A DNA stretch of 64,000 nt, from assembly GCF_024721975.1 (NCBI RefSeq), contig NZ_JANQBB010000001.1:1291422-1355421 (forward strand), given 5' to 3'. The position numbers and the translations under genes were made by a program. Shown here piece by piece: positions 59,946 to 64,000 of the stretch (the first letter of the stretch is position 1; the number at the start of each line of letters is the position of its first letter). The stretch comes from Paenibacillus endoradicis. Lineage in GTDB: Bacteria; Bacillota; Bacilli; Paenibacillales; Paenibacillaceae. The notes under the pieces are model-generated. The model worked only from the letters and a program-made list of their open reading frames with translations. It was not told where the DNA came from and did not search any database.

Positions 59946-60641
59946 ATGGAATTAGATAATATTCAAATCTTACAAATATTAAAAGCCAAGGGGTTTACTC
60001 ATTTATATCATGCTAATACAGTAAAAACAGCTTGCTCTTTTCTAAAAAATGGAGGTTTATATTCTCGAGGTGCGATAGAATTTCATAACCTAAAACAAAC
60101 ACCGCAAAGTTCTGATAATCTTGACAAACATTTTAACGTATGGAACGATATTTTTCTTGATAGTTCTGATTTACATATTTTTCACAATAGACAAAATTTA
60201 TACGGTCCCGTGCTATTCAAGTTTAACATTGATATTTTATCATCGCCAGATTTACCCCCTCTTTGGGTGACAAACAACAATCCAATATACTGGGATATTA
60301 ATTCTCCAATTGAGGACAGATATTTCAATTCAATAGAAGAATTTGAACTAGGCTATTCGAACCAAGCAGTAAGGGAAATGATTACTTTGCGAGATACAAC
60401 TTTCCCTCTATTATTTGATCCCTATTTGGAAGAAATTATTTTAGATGATCCGGAAATAAAAATTAACGAAAGAAATTTATTCAAACATGCAAAAAGTGAA
60501 TTAAAAAAATCAATTGGTGAAAATACGTTCATCAATGACAGAGTGATAAAATCAAAAAGAAACTGTTCCAATTGTTGGTGTAAAGATAATTACTTCAAAC
60601 AAAAATCAGTTGAAGATTTAGAAATACTATTCACAGTATAG
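59946..60641 (+). CDS. possible ADP-ribosyltransferase-fold protein
   Basis: About 231 residues; ATG 59946 follows AAAGGATGG. The start FTHLYHANTVKTACSFLKNG then GLYSRGAIE resembles the first strand and helix of DUF4433/DarT-like enzymes (YH...L..GGL.SR). The rest (LYGPVLFKFNIDILSSPDLP, NPIYWDINSPIEDRYF) is unrecognised. The tail has CSNCWCKDN. Tentative only. Confidence 0.45.
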   Translation: MELDNIQILQILKAKGFTHLYHANTVKTACSFLKNGGLYSRGAIEFHNLKQTPQSSDNLDKHFNVWNDIFLDSSDLHIFHNRQNLYGPVLFKFNIDILSSPDLPPLWVTNNNPIYWDINSPIEDRYFNSIEEFELGYSNQAVREMITLRDTTFPLLFDPYLEEIILDDPEIKINERNLFKHAKSELKKSIGENTFINDRVIKSKRNCSNCWCKDNYFKQKSVEDLEILFTV

Positions 60642-60666
60642 ACTCTTCTAATATATATTTCTTATA

Positions 60667-60701
60667 ACGAAAGGCAACCTCTTATTAGGCGACCTTTCGT
60701 T
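60667..60701 (+). terminator. terminator
   Basis: ACGAAAGG ... CCTTTCGT stem convergent with the regulator gene at 60768. Confidence 0.6.
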
Positions 60702-60767
60702 GTTTACATTTCGTTTGATAATACCATTATACATGTCAAGTTTCCATTTAAAAAGACAACGAATAGT

Positions 60768-61376
60768 TCATTTTACGGTCATTGTTGTATATTCCACGAT
60801 TGCAAGACGATGCCAACGCTTATAAGTACTTTCTGACACCCCTAACCTCTCACAAACTTTAGCGACTGCCATTTCGTCAATATACCTAAGTCGTAGTAAC
60901 TCTGCATATCTCCGTTTTACCTGCTCTACTGCATTAAGTACCATATCAATCTTTAGTATAGTTTCTTGTAAGTCCTGGTACTCTGCGACACGGTCTAGTA
61001 CAGCATCTAAATCATCTCTAATGTCATAACCTCTAGCTGCTACTACCTTCTCAATCTTATGCTTAAGCTCTTTTAATAGCTTAGTATCCTCATCATCTAT
61101 ACCTTGTATAGGAATAACTCTCTCTTGGCTCTTTACTCCTGCAGGGTAGTAGCCTAAGTAAGTATGTGCAATTTTCTCTAGCTTCTGTTCTCTCTTATTT
61201 AGGTATGCGTATGATGGCAATCCTCTTAGCTTTTGATGTAGCTCTTGTAGTTGATCATCTTGGTTTAATCGGCTCACAGTGATTCCACCACCTACCGAAT
61301 AACTAGACAGTACCTGCATACGTGCTTGTAGGCGTTTATAGTTACTCAGTTGCTCGATTAATTCTTGTTCGGTCAT
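60768..61376 (-). CDS. sigma-70 region 4-like phage regulator
   Basis: About 202 residues. The C-terminal 55 (AELLRLRYIDEMAVAKVCER, LGVSESTYKRWHRLAIVEY) form a sigma-region-4 type helix-turn-helix, as in RinA/ArpU late-gene activators. The remainder is coiled coil. ATG after AAGGAGGCTGAACAGT. Likely turns on the late operon. Confidence 0.7.
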   Translation of the reverse strand: MTEQELIEQLSNYKRLQARMQVLSSYSVGGGITVSRLNQDDQLQELHQKLRGLPSYAYLNKREQKLEKIAHTYLGYYPAGVKSQERVIPIQGIDDEDTKLLKELKHKIEKVVAARGYDIRDDLDAVLDRVAEYQDLQETILKIDMVLNAVEQVKRRYAELLRLRYIDEMAVAKVCERLGVSESTYKRWHRLAIVEYTTMTVK

Positions 61377-61593
61377 ACTGTTCAGCCTCCTTAAAATCAA
61401 GTTTCGATTATTTGCAATACAATTTGAAAAGATTCAGTGAGATTAAAAACTACTAAAATGTATAAATAATAGTAATTTTACTAAATATAGTAAATTAAGC
61501 ACTATAAATCTTTCACTTGTAATTAAAAAATATTAAATATATACTAGTTTATACATCCCAGTAATTACATAAAAATTCAAAAATAGAGGAGAT

Positions 61594-62253
61594 ATGGATA
61601 AAATGATTAAGAAAATGACTTTTTCGGTTTTAAGCGCGTGCGTAATTCTTTCTTCCGTACCGTTAGCTAATGCAGAAGCTTCAACAGCATCTATTGACGC
61701 ATCATCAAAGTTTAGTTATACTAGTCAATTGGGTAAAGAGGTTCTGAATATCGATGGTATAACTTACACTGTAGACTACAATTATACAGAGGACAACACT
61801 ACTGCTGTTATTACTAACACTCTAGATAACTCTATAGAAATTGTGTCATATGACTTGACTAATTCAACGATCTACTATAATGGCAAAGCAATGAGTACCA
61901 ATGGAAATGATAGATTGAATGCTCTTTCGACACAGAATTTTGCAGTTAAAGCAGATGATGATTTTAAGTCAATTCAAACCGGATCCGAAAAAATCACTTG
62001 GGCAAAAGGAATAACAGTAGCTGCGCTAGCTGTTATGATAGCGGTTCCAATTGCAGGGTTAGGATCTCCAGGTGTAATAGCTGCAATGGGACTTAGTGGT
62101 TTGGCAACGATTGCAGGCGGAGCAATAGGGGGTACTGTCAATTGGGATTATCAAAGAATGATTATTCCTTTTGTCCCACCTATTCATAGATATGTTTGGT
62201 CATTTACTGCAAGTACCGGTGATTATTATGGAACTTATATTTATCAACCTTAA
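61594..62253 (+). CDS. secreted protein with hydrophobic C-region, candidate toxin
   Basis: 219 residues. Signal peptide ends at LSSVPLANAEAS. The middle is beta-rich. A glycine-alanine-rich hydrophobic stretch (VAALAVMIAVPIAGLGSPGV, MGLSGLATIAGGAIGGTVNW) could enter membranes. The start has GAGGAGAT close to the first ATG; a second ATG three codons on is also possible. Followed 12 bases later by a small membrane protein that could be immunity. No family identified. Confidence 0.6.
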   Translation: MDKMIKKMTFSVLSACVILSSVPLANAEASTASIDASSKFSYTSQLGKEVLNIDGITYTVDYNYTEDNTTAVITNTLDNSIEIVSYDLTNSTIYYNGKAMSTNGNDRLNALSTQNFAVKADDDFKSIQTGSEKITWAKGITVAALAVMIAVPIAGLGSPGVIAAMGLSGLATIAGGAIGGTVNWDYQRMIIPFVPPIHRYVWSFTASTGDYYGTYIYQP

Positions 62254-62265
62254 GGAAGAGATCCT

Positions 62266-62496
62266 ATGAAATCTAAATACAAACAAATTCTGCGTATAAT
62301 AATGTGGGTGTTAATTTTACTAGGCGTTTTACTCCTTACTCTAGTTGCAGTTTCTGAATACAATGGATTAACTGAATGGCAAAAACCAATAACACAAAGT
62401 TTCTGGGTTTACTTGATATTGGTCATTTTGTATATCCTGCTTAATGCAATCTCATTAGTGCGTAAAAGAGATAAGAAGAACGACAATGACTTATAA
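62266..62496 (+). CDS. 76-residue two-TM protein, candidate immunity partner
   Basis: Two hydrophobic helices (IMWVLILLGVLLLTLVAVSE and FWVYLILVILYILLNAISLV) and a highly charged tail (RKRDKKNDNDL). It is translationally close to the preceding secreted protein, in the size range of bacteriocin immunity proteins. Confidence 0.6.
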   Translation: MKSKYKQILRIIMWVLILLGVLLLTLVAVSEYNGLTEWQKPITQSFWVYLILVILYILLNAISLVRKRDKKNDNDL

Positions 62497-62524
62497 ATAT
62501 CAAACCAAATAAATTATTAACAGA

Positions 62525-62562
62525 GCTCGAGCCCCTTCAGACATGATTTCTGGAGGGCTCGA
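62525..62562 (+). terminator. hairpin after the secreted/membrane pair
   Basis: CTCGAGCCC ... GGGCTCG with a TTCAGA/TTCTGG inner part. No T-run, so weak as a terminator. Confidence 0.4.
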
Positions 62563-62785
62563 ATTACGATTAAACAGTCGCTTACTTAGCGTTGTTTTTT
62601 CTACTTCTATCATTTCGTGAAACTTTTTATAAGCTTTACTACCTCCTGCACAGTTTGTGTCTACCCTGCACTATCCTGTTAACTGCTCTAATGTCTACCT
62701 CGCATTATCGTTGTACTGCGATATATTGCGTTCTATCAATTACCTAGCCAATATGTTAAATTTACCCAAAATAGGTGGTGATATC

Positions 62786-63031
62786 ATGAATTCAATTTAT
62801 TACAAAGTATTAGGTCTAGTTTTTTTATTGTCATCAGGATTTATTTATTCTTTAGAACGCATCTCTTCTTCAATTTCTACAAGTTTAGTCAAAGCTGGAT
62901 TCTCTGCTGGACAAATGACTGGAGCGGTACCCGAAGTAGCAACTGCAGGTTTTTTTGATAACTTATTTGTTCCCTTATTCTTTTTAATAGGTTTAGTTTC
63001 GTTAGGTTATGGTTTTAAGAAAGATAATTAA
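62786..63031 (+). CDS. 81-residue membrane protein
   Basis: ATG 62786 behind AGGTGGTGATATC. Hydrophobic helices at residues 6-22 and 58-76. The loop (ISTSLVKAGFSAGQMTGAVP) is Ser/Gly-rich. Unknown function. Phrases such as CTGCACTATCCT repeat at 62666 and 63120 on either side. Confidence 0.6.
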   Translation: MNSIYYKVLGLVFLLSSGFIYSLERISSSISTSLVKAGFSAGQMTGAVPEVATAGFFDNLFVPLFFLIGLVSLGYGFKKDN

Positions 63032-63145
63032 TAAATTAAAGCCTGCTGCTTGCTGGTTTTTAAAGTTTCATTTGTAGCGAATTTCCCCTTCCTTCTTACG
63101 TCGCTTTATATGTCTACTCTGCACTATCCTAACTGCTCTACTGCT

Positions 63146-63499
63146 TCACTCATTAGATTCACCTCGAATTTCATTTATCAATTTCAATGCTTGCTCCCAC
63201 ATATAAGCCTCACCTTCTAAAGTAGAAATTCTTTCGGAGTGGTCACAATGAATTACTTTATGCTTGCTCATATTTCCTATGCGTTTGTCTAAAGTGGCAA
63301 TCTTGCCTTGTATCGCTTCAATCAACTTCTGACTCTCTTGCTGTGCTTGCTCTAGTTGCTCTAATACCTCTTTATGATGAACTAGAATTTCAAGGATTTC
63401 TTTTGTCGCACCAGGTGATAACTCTACAAATTCACCTTTGGTTAATATTTTTCGCTTATTTGTTAGATCATCGATGTATCCTTTCAGCTTGTCACTCAC
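63146..63499 (-). CDS. coiled-coil protein, last gene of the tandem array
   Basis: About 117 residues from the GTG at 63499. The shared part (KLKGYIDDLTNKRKILTKGE, FVELSPGATKEILEILVHHK) runs into a unique end (LDKRIGNMSKHKVIHCDHSE, MWEQALKLINEIRGESNE). It is the unduplicated terminal copy, so its C-terminus may be the ancestral one. Confidence 0.6.
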   Translation of the reverse strand: MSDKLKGYIDDLTNKRKILTKGEFVELSPGATKEILEILVHHKEVLEQLEQAQQESQKLIEAIQGKIATLDKRIGNMSKHKVIHCDHSERISTLEGEAYMWEQALKLINEIRGESNE

Positions 63500-63818
63500 T
63501 AGATTCACCTACCTCTATACTTGTCCCATGCTGTACCTCCTGTAAAGTTGATATAGCAATATCACGCATGTTTCCAGCCATCATTGAACCATTCATAAAC
63601 TGCGACATTGTTCGAGTACTGATCAACTCCAACGCTTCAATCAACTTCTGACTCTCTTGCTGTGCTTGCTCTAGTTGCTCTAATACCTCTTTATGATGAA
63701 CTAGAATTTCAAGGATTTCTTTTGTCGCACCAGGTGATAACTCTACAAATTCACCTTTGGTTAATATTTTTCGCTTATTTGTTAGATCATCGATGTATCC
63801 TTTCAGCTTGTCACTCAC
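63492..63818 (-). CDS. coiled-coil protein, tandem copy with alternative end
   Basis: About 108 residues, GTG start at 63818. First 62 residues match the previous gene, then LELISTRTMSQFMNGSMMAG and a tail EVQHGTSIEVGESSE. Because 319 is not a multiple of three, the duplication joins each gene to a new ending. Its end overlaps the next gene's start. Confidence 0.55.
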   Translation of the reverse strand: MSDKLKGYIDDLTNKRKILTKGEFVELSPGATKEILEILVHHKEVLEQLEQAQQESQKLIEALELISTRTMSQFMNGSMMAGNMRDIAISTLQEVQHGTSIEVGESSE

Positions 63819-64000
63819 TAGATTCACCTACCTCTATACTTGTCCCATGCTGTACCTCCTGTAAAGTTGATATAGCAATATCACGCATGTTTCCAGCCAT
63901 CATTGAACCATTCATAAACTGCGACATTGTTCGAGTACTGATCAACTCCAACGCTTCAATCAACTTCTGACTCTCTTGCTGTGCTTGCTCTAGTTGCTCT
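63811..64000 (-). CDS. partial further copy of the tandem coiled-coil gene
   Basis: The 3' part (ending EVQHGTSIEVGESSE) of another copy whose start lies outside the window. Confidence 0.5.
   Translation of the reverse strand, partial: EQLEQAQQESQKLIEALELISTRTMSQFMNGSMMAGNMRDIAISTLQEVQHGTSIEVGESSE

Larger units (their letters stand above)
63315..64000. repeat. 319-bp perfect tandem repeat, running off the window
   Basis: The segment starting GCTTCAATCAACTTC recurs at 63634 and 63953, exactly 319 bases apart, with no difference that I can see. Copies 63315-63633 and 63634-63952 are complete; the third is cut by the window edge. Each holds the start of one and the end of another coiled-coil gene. 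Confidence 0.9.

Noticed and set aside
63315..64000. CRISPR or minisatellite reading of the 319-bp repeat
   Set aside because: The repeat is long, contiguous and coding, with no spacers.

Overview
The window comes from a low-GC Gram-positive bacterium, most likely a Paenibacillus or close relative. The grounds are the AT-rich sequence, strong AGGAGG-type ribosome sites with frequent TTG and GTG starts, secreted proteins with the copper-amine-oxidase N-terminal (stalk) domain, a UvrX/YolD SOS cassette, a YjzC-like protein and Firmicutes-type phage genes. It has two halves: a patchy chromosomal accessory region (about 1-26.1 kb) and most of a siphovirus-type prophage (about 26.1-64 kb, running off the right edge).

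Accessory region. From 1 to 18.3 kb small genes, mostly on the minus strand, alternate with at least sixteen copies of a short hairpin repeat (core CTAACG-loop-CGTTAG followed by CTNAAT). All copies point the same way and usually sit just behind the stop codon of a minus-strand gene. The genes are a DsbA-like oxidoreductase, an S41 peptidase, lipoproteins, tiny membrane proteins, DinB-fold proteins, an AlkZ-like glycosylase, an EVE-domain protein and a WYL regulator. Many are broken: a GNAT, a methyltransferase, a tyrosine recombinase, a DinB protein, a glutamine-synthetase tail and a YolD. From 15 to 20 kb lies a DNA-repair block: an SOS operon with two LexA boxes (small protein, Y-family polymerase, YolD-like protein), an RHH regulator with its own operator, and a two-gene NHEJ operon (Ku and a LigD-type ligase). 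From 20 to 26 kb there are two stalk-domain secreted proteins, a duplicated ligase tail, stacked terminators, a membrane-anchored XRE protein and a two-gene operon (PUA-like sensor plus 2-TM protein) that could be a defence pair.

Prophage. On the minus strand, read from high to low coordinates, the late genes run: small terminase (with an embedded FtsK-gamma-like domain), large terminase, portal, protease with nested scaffold, decoration protein, major capsid protein (E family), connectors, tail terminator, tail tube, frameshifted tail chaperone, tape measure, Dit, tail spike, fibres, then Abi-alpha, holin and amidase. Right of the terminase are a tRNA-like element, putative late regulators, a HEPN-motif protein, a possible ADP-ribosyltransferase-like protein, a secreted protein with a small membrane partner, and a perfect 319-bp tandem repeat that leaves the window. 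Integrase, repressor and replication genes are not in view.

How it fits together. The late operon builds and packages the virion and the lysis pair releases it. Abi-alpha, the HEPN protein, the stalk-domain protein and the secreted/membrane pair look like cargo (morons) that may protect or modify the lysogen. The accessory half looks like a long-lived insertion zone in which repeats, duplications and decay dominate.
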